A stretch of DNA of 64,000 nt. It comes from Glossina fuscipes (lineage: Eukaryota; Arthropoda; Insecta; Diptera; Glossinidae). This document shows positions 54,969 through 64,000 of this stretch, in pieces (within the stretch, counting starts at the first letter, position 1; every line of letters begins with the position of its first letter). Both the position numbers and the translations under genes were made by a program. The notes beneath the pieces were generated by a model. It did no database searches and was not told where the DNA came from. It was given only the letters and a program-made list of their open reading frames with translations. The stretch lies in contig NW_024003300.1 of assembly GCF_014805625.2 (NCBI RefSeq), forward strand, positions 88,178 to 152,177, in the 5' to 3' direction.

Positions 54969-56399
54969 ATGGCCCCGGGGCCGCCAGACAAAAACTCGAA
55001 TAGATTTCATCTATTCAGTGATACATCCCCCCAAAGAAAAAAAAGTAAAAATTCCGATTTTCCGTTGTTGCCAATCACCGATATAACCCCTATTGATAAA
55101 AAATATATTGTTATTTCTTCAACCGATGCTCGAATAACAATTTCCCAAATTAGCCCGTTTGCTATAAAAAAAGCTCTAGACAGCATTGCAACATACATCG
55201 ACTCCATCTCGATTCTACGCGATGGGAATTTACTGGTCCTCGCTGGGAACCCGCGCGCAACCGCGCTCATAAAGGCCAAATCTTTAGCTAATCTATGTGC
55301 TGTTTCAGCTAAACTACATGAGAAACTTAACTCGGTTCGAGGCGTAATTTATGCCCCTTGCTTAAAGCATGTGCCGGAAGATGAAATTGTTCGCGAAATG
55401 GGCAATCAAGGAGTGACTGAAATATATAAATTCACCAAACTAAATGATGACGGAAAAACACGCTCTCCTACAGGAAGGATTATTTTAACTTTTGACCGCT
55501 ATCGATTACCGCGAACAGTTGATGTGGCGTGGTATAAATGTAAAGTAGAACTATACATCCCAAATCCTATGAGGTGTAAAAATTGCCAACGCCTGGGTCA
55601 TACGGCAAAAAGATGCACTAGTGCTGCATCTTGTGCTAAATGTGGTCATCCTCCACGTGCTGAAAGCTGTACCCGTAGTTTCTGCATAAATTGCAAGGAT
55701 CAACACTCAGCTTTAGACAAACAATGCCCACGTTTTGTACAGATGCGTTAAATACTAAAAATCAAAACAGAAAATTACTGTAGCATGGGCGAAGCGCGAC
55801 GCACATACCGGAAAAGAAATCCATCTGTAGCCCATGGAATTGGCAAAACTAATACCTACGCTGCTGTTGCCTCGCAAATCAAGCCTAGTAAGACTTTAAC
55901 TGCAACTGCTTCCAATGAAAAACCTGTTCCACCATTAACCAAAAATTATATTGCGAAACCAGTTACATCACTTGCCAAAGATAATACTGAAAAAACCAAA
56001 GCAACTGCAAATATTGAAAAAATTAAAACAACAACACATATGCTAAAATCTAATATACCAAATTCTCCAGAATCTCCAGCTATCAACTGTACTCAACAAA
56101 TCACAAGTGGTAATGAATCCATTCTTTCATCCATTAATCAACCTTCAAAAACCAAAGCAAGTGCAAATATTGAAAAAATTAAAACAACAACACATATGCT
56201 AAAATCTAATATACCAAATTCTCCAGAATCTCCAGCTCTCAACTTTACTCAACAAATCACAAATGGTAATGAATCCATTCTTTCATCCATTAATCAACCT
56301 TCAATTTCAAATTATTCACGTGTGCCAACTCGTTGCGCTTCAAATGTAGCAAACCACCTAAGTACAGATTATTCTGCTGGTCACGAAAAATTCCTATAG
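54969..56399 (+). pseudogene. I-like LINE copy 2, ORF1 (Gag-like, three CCHC knuckles)
   Basis: The first part (54969-55751) begins MAPGPPDKNSNRFHLF and has an RNA-binding-type region (YIDSISILRDGNLLV, GVIYAPCLKHVPEDEIV) followed by CKNCQRLGHTAKRC, CAKCGHPPRAESC and CINCKDQHSALDKQC. A TAA at 55749-55751 is a point change (copy 1 has GAA). The tail continues at 55785-56399 and contains a duplicated segment of roughly 130 bases (NIEKIKTTTHMLKSNIPNS twice). A break near 56390 disturbs the last residues. The protein would coat the element RNA. Confidence 0.85.
56040..56310 (+). repeat. In-frame tandem duplication in ORF1 of LINE copy 2
   Basis: The segment beginning AAAGCAACTGCAAATATTG (about 55999) recurs as AAAGCAAGTGCAAATATTG (about 56155), continuing through ACACATATGCTAAAATC and TCTCCAGAATCTCCAGCT to ATCAACCTTCA. 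The unit is about 156 bases, which keeps the frame. Copy 1 has only one unit. Confidence 0.8.
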
Positions 56400-56495
56400 C
56401 GACCTTCTCCACGGAGATGCTGACATGTCAACTTAACCTTAATTCCACTCTGCTTCCATCTCATTATAATTAAATAAAGTTTTTAAAATTCTACA

Positions 56496-56954
56496 ATGAA
56501 CATTAAGGGACTTCTTAACAATTTTGATGAACTCCGTACACTCGTAAGCGATCTCAGTCCAAACTTTATATCGCTTCAAGAGACCCATTGTACAATCTCT
56601 TTTAATCCTATTCCACCTAAATCATATACTGGATACTTCACGAATGCTGATCAAAATTTATATTCCAAACAAGGAGTTGGTGTTTTTATAAAATCAAGTA
56701 TACCTCGCAAACGCATGTATTTAAGCTCAAATATACAAGCCGTAGCCATAAAAATAATGTTAAACATAAAATTTACAGTGCGTTCGCTCTATATTCCACC
56801 TTCGCAATCGTTTTCTCAGCAAGAACTCTACAATTTATTCTCCGTACTTTCCCTCCCCTTAATTATATGCGGTGATTTCAACAGCTGGAATATCATCTGG
56901 GGCTCAACAGTGAACAACACTCGCGGTACTGTTTTAGAAAAGGCCTTTTTTTAA
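56496..56954 (+). pseudogene. I-like LINE copy 2, ORF2 endonuclease
   Basis: Starts at NIKGLLNNFDELRTLVSDL; in copy 1 the frame extends upstream through LQWNIKG, but here that W codon is TGA and the ATG is lost. It shows SLQETHC (catalytic Glu), KQGVGVFIKSS, RSLYIPPSQSF and LIICGDFNSWNIIWGS, the typical GDFN motif that is out of frame in copy 1. The frame ends at 56952-56954 after KAFF, and ORF2 continues at about 56990 after a shift. Confidence 0.83.
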
Positions 56955-57056
56955 AACAACCTTTGCGTTTTAAATGATGGAAAACCGACGCACTTCTCAA
57001 CTCATCATACTTTTCCACATATTGATTTAACATGTTGCTCTCCATCACTTCTTCCT

Positions 57057-58607
57057 TTGGTGTCCTGGTCTATTTCTGATGATCTACATAATAGTGATCA
57101 CTTTCCAATCATAATCCATCTTAAACTTTCAACGTCCTCTGCTACTCCAGCAAAACAGGCCAAATTCCTCCTAGATAAAGCGGAGTGGATCATTTACTCG
57201 AAACAGGTGGAGTCATTTTTGAATTCAAAGCCATTTAACGGAAACTGCAACCATGATGCTGCTATTATGTCTAAGGCGATTCGCACGGCTGCTCATCTTT
57301 CTATTCCTCAATCCAACACCTCTTTTAAACGAGCTATGGTTCCTTGGTGGAACACCACGCTTTCGTTTTTGAGGGAAAATAAAATGGATCTATGGCACCG
57401 CTTTAAGAGATGTCCTGATCAGAATCACTTGTTATTATACAAAAAGATCAATGCTCTATTCAGGAAGGAATTACGGAAATTAAAAGCACTTAGTTTCGAA
57501 CTTTTCTCGAGACGAATTCACAGAAATACACCAATGAAAGTTGTCTGGAACAAAATCAACAGACTTAATGGGACTACAAACCTAAACGAAATTTCTGCCA
57601 TCTGCACTCCCAATGGAACTTTAACTGATGCAGATGAGATTTCTAATTACTTTGGCAAAGTGTGGTGCGAATACTTCTCTGACAGCAACTTCTCCAGTGC
57701 TCTCATCGAAAATAAAAGGACTCCAATTTCTCTTTCAAATTGTATTGACAGATGTGCCACCTTCCTGGAAAATTATATATCTACCTTAGAATTTGAAAGT
57801 TGTTTCTCCAAATCGAAAGGGAGGACACCTGGTCTAGACCGCGTCTTCTACCAAATGATCGGTACTCTGTCTAATTCAAGTAAAAAGAAATTACTGGACC
57901 TATATAATACGGTATTTATGACTGGCCATATACCCTACATGTGGAAACTGGCAACAGTTGTTCCAATTCCAAAGTCAAAAAATGTCTCCATCGCATCGGA
58001 TTATCGCCCAATTTCTCTTTTATCTTGCCTCTCTAAGGTATTAGAGAAGATTATGGCATCTAGATTATCTTGGTTTCTTGAGTCCAAGAACCTGATAACA
58101 AAGCAACAAGTTGGTTTCAAGCGGGGTAGAGGATGCATCGACGCTTTGTTACATATTGTTTTTCTCACAAGCAAAGCAATTTCCGAACGAAATCACGTGA
58201 CAATTCTCTCAATTGATTTCGAAAAAGCATTTAACAGAGTTGGTCTTCATGTTATTTTAAGACTCTTGAAATCATGGAATGTTGGACCCAAATTCGTCAA
58301 CTACATGAAATCATTCATGTCGCATCGGCGGTTCAAAGTTAGAATCAACAATCATCTTTCTGATTCCTTTCCGCTAAAGAATGGCATTCCGCAAGGATCT
58401 CCTCTCTCTGTCACGCTTTTCCAAATCGCTTTCAACGAAATTAGCAAAATTCTTTGCCGTGTACCAAGAGTAGAACATTGTCTCTACGCGGACGATGTAT
58501 ACATTTTTACAAAAGAAAAAGACAACACGAAAGCGATCAACATCCTCGAATCTATTGCAAGTGAGATCTCCACATGGGCAAACTCGTCAGGAGCTAAAAT
58601 TACCTTC
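57057..58607 (+). pseudogene. I-like LINE copy 2, end of endonuclease and reverse transcriptase
   Basis: The frame opens with NSDHFPIIIHLKLS, the last endonuclease motif (SDH). A linker follows, then RT: RTPGLDRVFYQM, SDYRPISLLSCLSKVLEK, QQVGFKRGRG, LSIDFEKAFNRV, NGIPQGSPLSVTLFQI and LYADDVYIFTKEK with YADD at 58485-58496. All catalytic RT motifs are intact in a single frame. The natural sequence stops at about 58602; the remaining residues to the stop at 58637 come from the neighbouring element. Confidence 0.88.
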
Positions 58608-58857
58608 AATAAGAAGTGTGATTGTATATTTTATTAATTCGCATTGTATTGCTAATATGTATCGGAATATTTTATTTGTCCTACTTTAACTATCTCTAGT
58701 GTTTCAAAAGATGTGAACGGTGGATCCGTAATTGTGAGAGATTCTTTTGTATGTTTGATTTCTTTACTTTTTTGGCAAATGTGGCACTGTCTTATGTAGT
58801 TTTTTATCATTTTGAATATGTTACGCCAGATGTATTTTTGACTTAGTTTTTGAAAAT

Positions 58858-59731
58858 GTCGATAAAATCGGAGAAATGATCGAAGTTGACCCGCATGTTA
58901 GCAGTCGTAATATCGCTCAAGAGCTAAAAATCGACCATAAAACACTTTTAAACCATTTACACAAAGCTAGATACAAAAAGAAGCTCGATGTTTGGGTGCC
59001 ACACCAATTAACAGAAAAAAACATGATCGATCGAATTTCCATCTGCAAAGCCTTGGCCAAACGCAATGAGGTAGACCCATTTCTTAAACGGATGGTGACT
59101 GGAGATGAGAAATGGATCACATACGATAACCCTGTGTGAAAACGATCGTGGTCAAAGAGCGGTGAAGCACCTCAAACGGCCAGGAAGGTTTTGCTATGCA
59201 TTTGGTGGAACTGAAAGGGGATTATTTATTATGAGTTGCTTCCATATGGCCAAACACTAAATTCTGATCTCTACTGTCAACAACTGGACCGTTTGAAGAT
59301 AGCGATTGATCAGAAACGGCCAGAATTGGCCAACAGGAGAGATGTCGTGTTCCACCAGGACAACACTAGGCCACACACATGTACAGTGACTCGCCAGAAA
59401 CTTCGGGAGCTTGGTTGGGAAGTTTTAATGCATCCGCCATACAGTCCGGACTTGGCACCAAGCGATTATCATCTTTTTCTTGCATTGCAAAATTTCTTTA
59501 ATGATAAAAAATTGGAATCTAGGGAGGATTGTGAAAATCGACTACTAGAGTTTTTTGCAAATAGAGAGCAGGACTTCTATGAGAGAGGCATTTTGGAGTT
59601 ACCTTTAAAATGGCAACAAATCATACAACAAAACGGTGCATATTTGACCCAAATCGGACAATCCGAAGCATGTTACATAAAGTCCTGAAGTTCATATAAA
59701 AATAATGGATTTCTTTTCCCCCAAACTAATA
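58858..59731 (+). mobile_element. mariner transposon, left end missing
   Basis: The transposase reads from NVDKIGEMIEVDPHVSSR to its natural end at 59686-59688 in one frame. The right TIR-like end lies in TTCTTTTCCCCCAAACTAATA (59711-59731) with TA following. The left TIR and the first roughly 60 residues are absent; gypsy integrase sequence abuts near 58845. It lies inside the integrase region of the minus-strand gypsy, so it inserted there and was later trimmed. Confidence 0.88.
58876..59688 (+). pseudogene. mariner transposase with two in-frame stops
   Basis: Helix-turn-helix part: NIAQELKIDHKTLLNHLHKA. Then WVPHQLTEKN, and the catalytic triad: Asp in VTGDEKWITY (59104-59106), Asp in FHQDNTRPHT (59359-59361), and Asp in APSDYHLF (59464-59466), 34 residues after the second. 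The end ELPLKWQQIIQQNGAYL is the usual C-terminus. TGA codons at 59137-59139 and in LLCIWWN-KGIIYY near 59212-59214 break an otherwise continuous frame. DD34D spacing is retained. Confidence 0.9.
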
Positions 59732-60083
59732 TATTTATGCGGGTTCTTTTAATATTGTTGAATTTTTTTTTTAATATCTCTTTGGATATGTGTTTAAATA
59801 TATCATCTTGTAGGCTTAATGCATAGTCTAAGAAATTTAATTTGTTTGGTTTTGATGTCAATGTTTCCAAGAGCGCATCGAAATGGTCTGGATATCCATT
59901 GCATCTTCCACGTGTGCAGTTAAATTCTTTAACATTTTCAATTATCATATCTTTTATATCGCTTTCGAATTCAAATTCTAACTTTCTTGTGTTCTTAATG
60001 TCGTTTATTGACGAGCATTCCCACATATTTAACTGTTCATTATTTCTGTTCTCTTTTGCCGATTTGCTTCTGGTTATGACCAA
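59673..60083 (-). pseudogene. pol: Linker and integrase N-terminal part of the 17.6-like remnant
   Basis: This open frame starts MVITRSKSAKENRNNEQ, the kind of linker that follows RNase H in gypsy/17.6 elements, and continues through DIKDMIIENVKEFNC and LSLQDDIFKHISKEIL. Its last residues beyond about 59735 come from the mariner and are not native. The integrase zinc region continues on the other side of the mariner at 58845. Confidence 0.65.
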
Positions 60084-60299
60084 CGTCTTTTTTATTTTTT
60101 CCAGTCTTTCCCGTCTGTCCTTTCCTGGTTTTCTTCTCTGGATATTGGAATCATTTCTTTGAACATATTAGAATTTATATTTATTCTAGATGAGGCGTTA
60201 GTGTTGCTTAAATCTTTTTCTATAAATTTTTTCGAAATCGTCTGATAATTCTATTCTTATTCTAGTTAATTTTGAAGTTAGGTTTTCGAAGTACTAATA

Positions 60300-60740
60300 G
60301 TCTGTGATCGGTTATCACTGTGAATTTTTTCCGTTAACTAGAGTCTGAAATGTGCTATTCCAAAGTGGATTGCGAGTAGTTATCTTTCTATAATTGGTTT
60401 GTTTTTTTCATGTTTGTTTAGCGATTTGCTTGCTTATGCGATAGGTAAGTCTTGACATATTTCTTCTTGGTATACCACTGCTCCTAAGGCATATTTTGAT
60501 GCATGAGTTGTTAAAATAAAGGGTTTATCAAAAATTGGATATTGTAATGTGGGTGGGGACATTAATTTGTTCCTGAGTTCTAGGCATGCTTGATTGTCCA
60601 TTCGAAGACTTTGCCCTTTTTCCTCGTTTAGTGGTTGTTGTATGTTAGCAAAGTCTTTTATAAATTTTCTATAATGGTTTGTGGAATGCTACAAATCTTC
60701 TTACTTCAGAAGATGTAAGAGTCTTCTTGGTTTAATTATT
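60300..60740 (-). pseudogene. pol: RNase H region of the 17.6-like remnant
   Basis: On the minus strand: SSEVRRFVAFHKPL (RT tail), KFIKDFANIQQPLNEEKG, ELRNKLMSPPTLQYPIF, KPFILTTHASKYALGAVVY and, after stops, LLAIHFGIAHF. The first catalytic residue normally in T-DAS reads T-HAS here, so it is mutated. At least four stops interrupt it. Confidence 0.78.
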
Positions 60741-60787
60741 CAGTGAATGCCTAGTTTAGGTGTTTGATCCCGAATTTAGGGGCATCG

Positions 60788-61012
60788 TCAAGAAATCTGG
60801 TTCCCTGGTTTTCTATTGCGGTTGTTTTGGTTGTTGTTTCTATGACTTCTTTTGTTATTATTATTTTGATTTCGATAGTTTTTGTTGAAATTCCTCTTAT
60901 TGTTGTTGTAGTTGTTGGTATTGGAATTATTATTATTGTTTCTGTTAAAATTGTTGCTGTTATTATAATAATTTAATTTTATATATAATTTAATTTTAAT
61001 ATCTAGCAACAA
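60788..61012 (-). pseudogene. gag: Asn-rich Gag end of the 17.6-like remnant
   Basis: On the minus strand: NNNNNSNTNNYNNNKRNF, then NYRNQNNNNKRSHRNNN. It parallels the Asn-rich parts near 23.1 and 44.35 kb. No conserved capsid sequence is seen to its right. Confidence 0.6.
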
Positions 61013-61149
61013 TCCACTTCAATTATCGATCACTTTTTGATAAATGAGAATCTTACTTCTGTGTAATATTATCAAGCGGATGTCCTTGGTTTCCCGCGTC
61101 GTGCGTTAATCTCTATCACTTTCTGCCAATGTCATTAAAAGCGGATACG

Positions 61150-61240
61150 AAATCTGTTACAAATCTCTAATGAGGCCAACATTAATGGAATCACTAGTTA
61201 TCTACGCGGATTTAATTTTAGCCCAATGTATTTTTCAAAT
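61150..61240 (+). pseudogene. Short LINE-like RT scrap
   Basis: NVIKSGYEICYKSLMRPTLM resembles the segment after the RT palm in many LINEs (YK-L-RP). The scrap ends before the repeat D copy. Confidence 0.3.
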
Positions 61241-61308
61241 TGCGTGGACGCCTAACTTAACTTTCTTTTACAAATTTTCGCTTTTCTATTATAAGATTGG
61301 TACCACTA

Positions 61309-61645
61309 GATCTTGGATATTTCGTTCAAAAGAAGTGCACTTCAAAGTTCTTTTATTTATTTACTTATATTCCATAAATGTTGGATTATTCACAGTTTAT
61401 TTTTGGCAATACTTTCAACTGCTTAACTTAAATATTCTTTTTCTACTAATCCTGTCTTTCACATATATTCCATTTGTATATATTTTTACCATCATATTAC
61501 TAGTACCCAATTTTATTGCTTGATTTTTAATTTGTTAACCTGCTTTTCTCGTATTCGTTTTTCTCGGACGGCAGCTGCATGACGCGCTGCGAGCGTGCAT
61601 TTGGTTTTTCCTCTTTAGGGATTTTATTACTTAGCTGGAATGAAC
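61309..61645 (-). repeat. Dispersed repeat D, copy 2 (possible 5' LTR of the minus-strand gypsy)
   Basis: TAGATCTTGGATATTTCG through TTTTATTACTTAGCTGGAATG corresponds to 25567-25890 in the same orientation, with small differences (for example an extra CTCGTATTCGTTTTTCTCG segment). Its place to the right of the minus-strand Gag fits a 5' LTR. Confidence 0.62.
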
Positions 61646-62013
61646 AGGAAAACCCTATTAATGAGTTTTTCGCACAGAATCAACTAAATGTCCGAGAGAA
61701 ATTTTTCTTATTCCAAACTGTGGACGAAAACATTTTTTATAGTATCTTTGGAAAAATAACATACACCTCGGTAGATAACAGATAATATGGACTCTATGCT
61801 TAGTCATTCAACTTCAATATAAAAATATCTGGATATTCCTTCGATCTTATAAATTCAATGCACTGTCTTAGGGTGACTTTCGATCGCAAAATAAAGTATG
61901 GCACCCACATTGGCACAGTCTCTGCTAAAGTTTCTCTTATATTCCGAAAACCGTAAAATTTTAACCTAAGTCTGGCTCTACAGATTAAACACACTATTAC
62001 GCATTTCCTCCTC

Positions 62014-62259
62014 ATGATGCATGTTAACTATTTTATCATCGGTATTTCTGGATGCCCAAGGTCTAAATTAAATAGGCTTCGATGTATTGTTAATCGTAAA
62101 ACGCGCTTTATTTTTAACGTGAAACTTAGAAACCACATCTCTTCCTTCGTTCATGCTTTTTTAAATTTACCTTTCCCGATTCAGATTTCTTTTCTACAAG
62201 ATCATTTAATGTCAATGCCTAAGTTATTTAATAGAAAGACTGGACTTTGGATCGAATAG
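62014..62259 (+). pseudogene. LINE ORF2 C-terminal scrap
   Basis: The frame contains CPRSKLNRLRCIVNRKTRF, then NVKLRNHISSFVHAF and LQDHLMSMPKLFNRKTG. This order is seen after the RT domain in CR1/Jockey-like LINEs (family knowledge). It does not match the end of the CR1-like copy at 19.4 kb closely, so it probably stems from another family. Confidence 0.45.
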
Positions 62260-62348
62260 AAACCCTTTCATACTAAAATTTGATCTGCGTGCGTCCACGC
62301 ATCATCAAATTAGATTTTGAAATGGAAATCGCCTTTTTTGCTTTCTAC

Positions 62349-62543
62349 TTAGATAAGTCTTTTTTTGTTAGTGGATAGGTAATGTCCAATAGGATCTTCC
62401 TCATATGTAATAATTTGTGTAGGTAGCTCACGCCATGCAATTACACCCGAGTTTTGTGGTGGAGATAAGTTCAGTATGGCTTGAACCTGTCTGAATCTTT
62501 CAAACTTCGATAAGTTACTAAAATCTGGGACAGATTCTTTCAC
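62349..62543 (-). pseudogene. Unrecognised coding-like remnant
   Basis: The minus-strand frame reads FSNLSKFERFRQVQAI, LNLSPPQNSGVIAWREL and YEEDPIGHYLSTNKKRL. It has coding-like composition but I do not recognise it. Retroelement Gag or Pol C-terminal sequence is the most likely origin given the surroundings. Confidence 0.3.
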
Positions 62544-62559
62544 ATATTATTAGGTTGAG

Positions 62560-63061
62560 TCATTGCTGCCTCAAGTTTACCGTGGAAGGTCTATGATTGC
62601 TCATCCATAGAACACTAATAAGGAGCATCTTTCTTGTGAATAACCCCGTTGCCTCTTAGAAGCGTTATTAGATTCTAAATGTACCCTATGATTACTTACA
62701 AAGCAGTTTGAGATAGTGTAGGTAAAACAAATTTCTCGGCACAAAAATGATCGCATTATTCACAATATCTACCTGTGCCCATGTACCGAAAACATACACC
62801 AAAACGTATAAATATCTTTCCATCAACGGACTCGGCAGTCACTCTCTCAAAACATTGGTTGGGCACGCCGAGCCGTGCACTGATATCATTTTCAGGATAA
62901 GTCGGCTGCGGTCATGTTGGATTAAAAACCATAGCTTCTACATCGCTACTTATATGTTTACATCATACGTATTATTGGGTTTCTCTCTATTACTATACCA
63001 ATTTTCATTACATGTTTAAGAATCTATATTAAAACTCAAAAGCTGAGTTGTTTGGCAACTC
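62560..63061. other. No gene; possible promoter-like segment
   Basis: At 62806-62870 there is ACGTATAAATATC followed by TCAACGGACTCGGCAGTCA, a TATA-like motif and a possible initiator or downstream element. It could be a retroelement LTR promoter, but no LTR limits are visible. The right end GGCAACTCTGT abuts the LINE start. Confidence 0.3.
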
Positions 63062-64000
63062 TGTCGCGCGGTATAGTCGTCTATATTTTGTTTCGGCAAT
63101 TAATATTCTAGTTTTTTGTTGAATTTCGTGGCCATTCTGTCTTATAGTGCGTGAATTTATAATATACTTTGAGAAAAAAGTGAATGAATTCAAAGTAAAA
63201 GAAATATTTTTTCATTACGCTTTGATTCATTGAATTTTTGCAAACGAAAATTTTGAGCTCTGATATAAGTCTCTCTTCTTTTTGTTTTTTCTCTTTTTCT
63301 CTGGTTATTTTTTCGGTGTTTGTAGTTTGTTTTGCTATTGATTTTATGTTGAGGATTTCTTTTTTTTTTGCGATTTGTCTGTCTGTCTTTATAATCCATA
63401 ATTGCCTTTTTGACAGGACATGGAGTGTTTATGCACACCTTGTCGGGCGAAAACGGGCCTGGAATATGATCGATTCGGTTCTTGTTGGCTCTGCGAGCGC
63501 TTTGGTTACGCAAAGTGTGCCGGTGTTCTCGGTCGTGCTGCTGACGCAGTCGGTGACCCGTCTAAAGGCTTAAGATGGTCATGTATTGACTGTAGGCAGC
63601 GAGACATTGACTTTTATAAACTTTTCAGGGAGATGTGTAATGGTTTCTCGGAATTGAGCAGAAATCTCGGCTCCTTGTGGGAAAAGTTTGAGCTCATTAA
63701 GTCTAGATCTGATGAGCGTCGTTTTATTGGACACTCATCTTCTACTCATAGCGTAGCGTGTGGGACGTCACCTCTGGCTTTCTCCAAATCTGATTCGTTG
63801 GTACAAGTTACCGCGCCCTCTAACTCTAAAATGAACAGTAATGTTTACGATATTTCTGAGTCGGTTGGTAGCAAAACAGTTACAAACAAACAAGTCCATC
63901 GGTTTTAATGAAGAGAAAAATAAATCATTCTCTCCTCCTGGCTGTTCGCGTGTAAATGCTGGTCACCAGACTGAGCAAGTCTCACAAGCTGCCGGTACAA
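63062..64000 (+). mobile_element. CR1-like LINE, copy 2, 5' part, continues beyond the window
   Basis: From TGTCGCGCGGTATAGTCG it is closely similar to copy 1 (15187 onwards) through the 5' UTR, ORF1 and beyond. At about 63896-63910 it has lost 4 bases and then about 85 bases relative to copy 1. The start at the same base as copy 1 suggests both are full length at the 5' end. Confidence 0.9.
63420..63908 (+). pseudogene. CR1-like LINE copy 2, ORF1 (PHD-like finger)
   Basis: MECLCTPCRAKTG is followed by CWLCERFGYAKCAGVL and WSCIDCRQ, the same PHD-like finger as copy 1. It reads through the position where copy 1 has TAG. The frame ends at KQVHRF because of the 4-base and larger deletions near 63900; homologous sequence continues afterwards to the window end. 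Confidence 0.85.

Larger units (their letters stand above)
54690..58602 (+). mobile_element. I-like LINE, copy 2, 3' end missing
   Basis: It is colinear with copy 1 (minus strand, 37.6-32.9 kb): 5' UTR, ORF1, ORF2 endonuclease and RT. It lacks the solo LTR and the 0.9-kb deletion of copy 1 and so shows the original arrangement. Similarity ends abruptly after GGAGCTAAAATT near 58602, in the RT; the RNase H, C-terminus and 3' UTR are absent and a minus-strand gypsy follows. New LINE insertions lose 5' ends, not 3' ends, so a later deletion is likely. Several point stops are present. Confidence 0.88.
58620..61020 (-). mobile_element. 17.6-like gypsy remnant, interrupted by mariner, protease and RT deleted
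   Basis: Minus-strand order: Asn-rich Gag end (61012-60788), RT tail and RNase H (about 60740-60300), linker and integrase front (60083-59735), the mariner, then the integrase zinc region (58845-58700: IRQCHICQKSKEIKHTK and LTITDPPFTSF). Protease and most of RT are missing between Gag and RNase H. Style and motifs are close to the remnant at 23-25.5 kb. A dispersed repeat at 61309-61645 may be its 5' LTR. Confidence 0.77.

Noticed and set aside
1..64000. CRISPR arrays, operons, prophage or bacterial defence genes
   Set aside because: The content is insect transposons throughout; the repeats seen have no spacer regularity and no cas-like or prokaryotic frames occur.

Overview
The window looks like transposon-rich, probably heterochromatic DNA from a higher (brachyceran) fly. 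It is A+T-rich and I could not recognise one convincing host gene in it. Nearly all recognisable coding sequence belongs to insect transposable elements: Ty3/gypsy retrotransposons including an env-bearing errantivirus-type one, CR1-like and I-like LINEs, mariner, Tc1, two piggyBac types, a BEL/Pao scrap, and a short repeat family ending in TGGGTATAAAAAT that resembles repeats common in flies. A tephritid fits the general look, but the species is inference. The 10-N run at 15177-15186 shows this is a scaffolded eukaryotic assembly.

Layout. 1-5410: gypsy-type LTR retrotransposon (+), 5' end outside the window, with several frameshifts; its 3' LTR-like end carries a degenerate tRNA-Lys, two short palindromes and a sixfold repeat. 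6.65-7.74 kb: old piggyBac-like transposase. 9.7-10.9 kb: dispersed repeat X with a solo LTR inside. 13.97-20.19 kb: minus-strand gypsy provirus with matching GAGT target duplications, whose right LTR is split by a nearly full-length CR1-like LINE (15.19-19.84 kb). 20.2-21.1 kb: second X copy. 22.5-25.5 kb: Tc1 transposase scrap (-) and a decayed 17.6/297-like gypsy (+). 26.2-30.3 kb: two diverged direct repeats around gypsy scraps (-). 31.8-32.0 kb: tRNA-derived SINE with a 12-bp target duplication. 32.9-37.6 kb: I-like LINE copy 1 (-), containing a 323-bp solo LTR. 37.7 kb: X end. 38.5-41.5 kb: errantivirus-like element (-) with gag, integrase and env but no RT. 42.7-44.5 kb: LINE tail and gag scrap (-). 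44.6-46.1 kb: broken mariner. 46.6-48.6 kb: piggyBac element with TIRs and TTAA duplication. 49.0-49.8 kb: BEL/Pao scrap. 50.6-52.6 kb: 412/mdg1-like gypsy (-), RT deleted. 53.3-53.8 kb: a relative of the first element's LTR. 54.7-58.6 kb: I-like LINE copy 2 (+), missing its 3' end. 58.6-61.0 kb: gypsy (-) interrupted by a mariner. 61.3-62.5 kb: repeat and LINE scraps. 63.06-64 kb: second CR1-like LINE, running off the window.

The sequences do not cooperate as a pathway. Instead they form a record of layered insertion: element ends, target duplications and the two I-like copies show who inserted into whom. No element looks autonomous. I saw no CRISPR array, operon or prokaryotic defence-type system, and nothing I would call a new multi-gene system. 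The most unusual structures are the tRNA-like sequence and palindromes in the first LTR family, the SINE, the piggyBac element with repeated internal palindromes, and the repeated loss of reverse transcriptase from gypsy copies.
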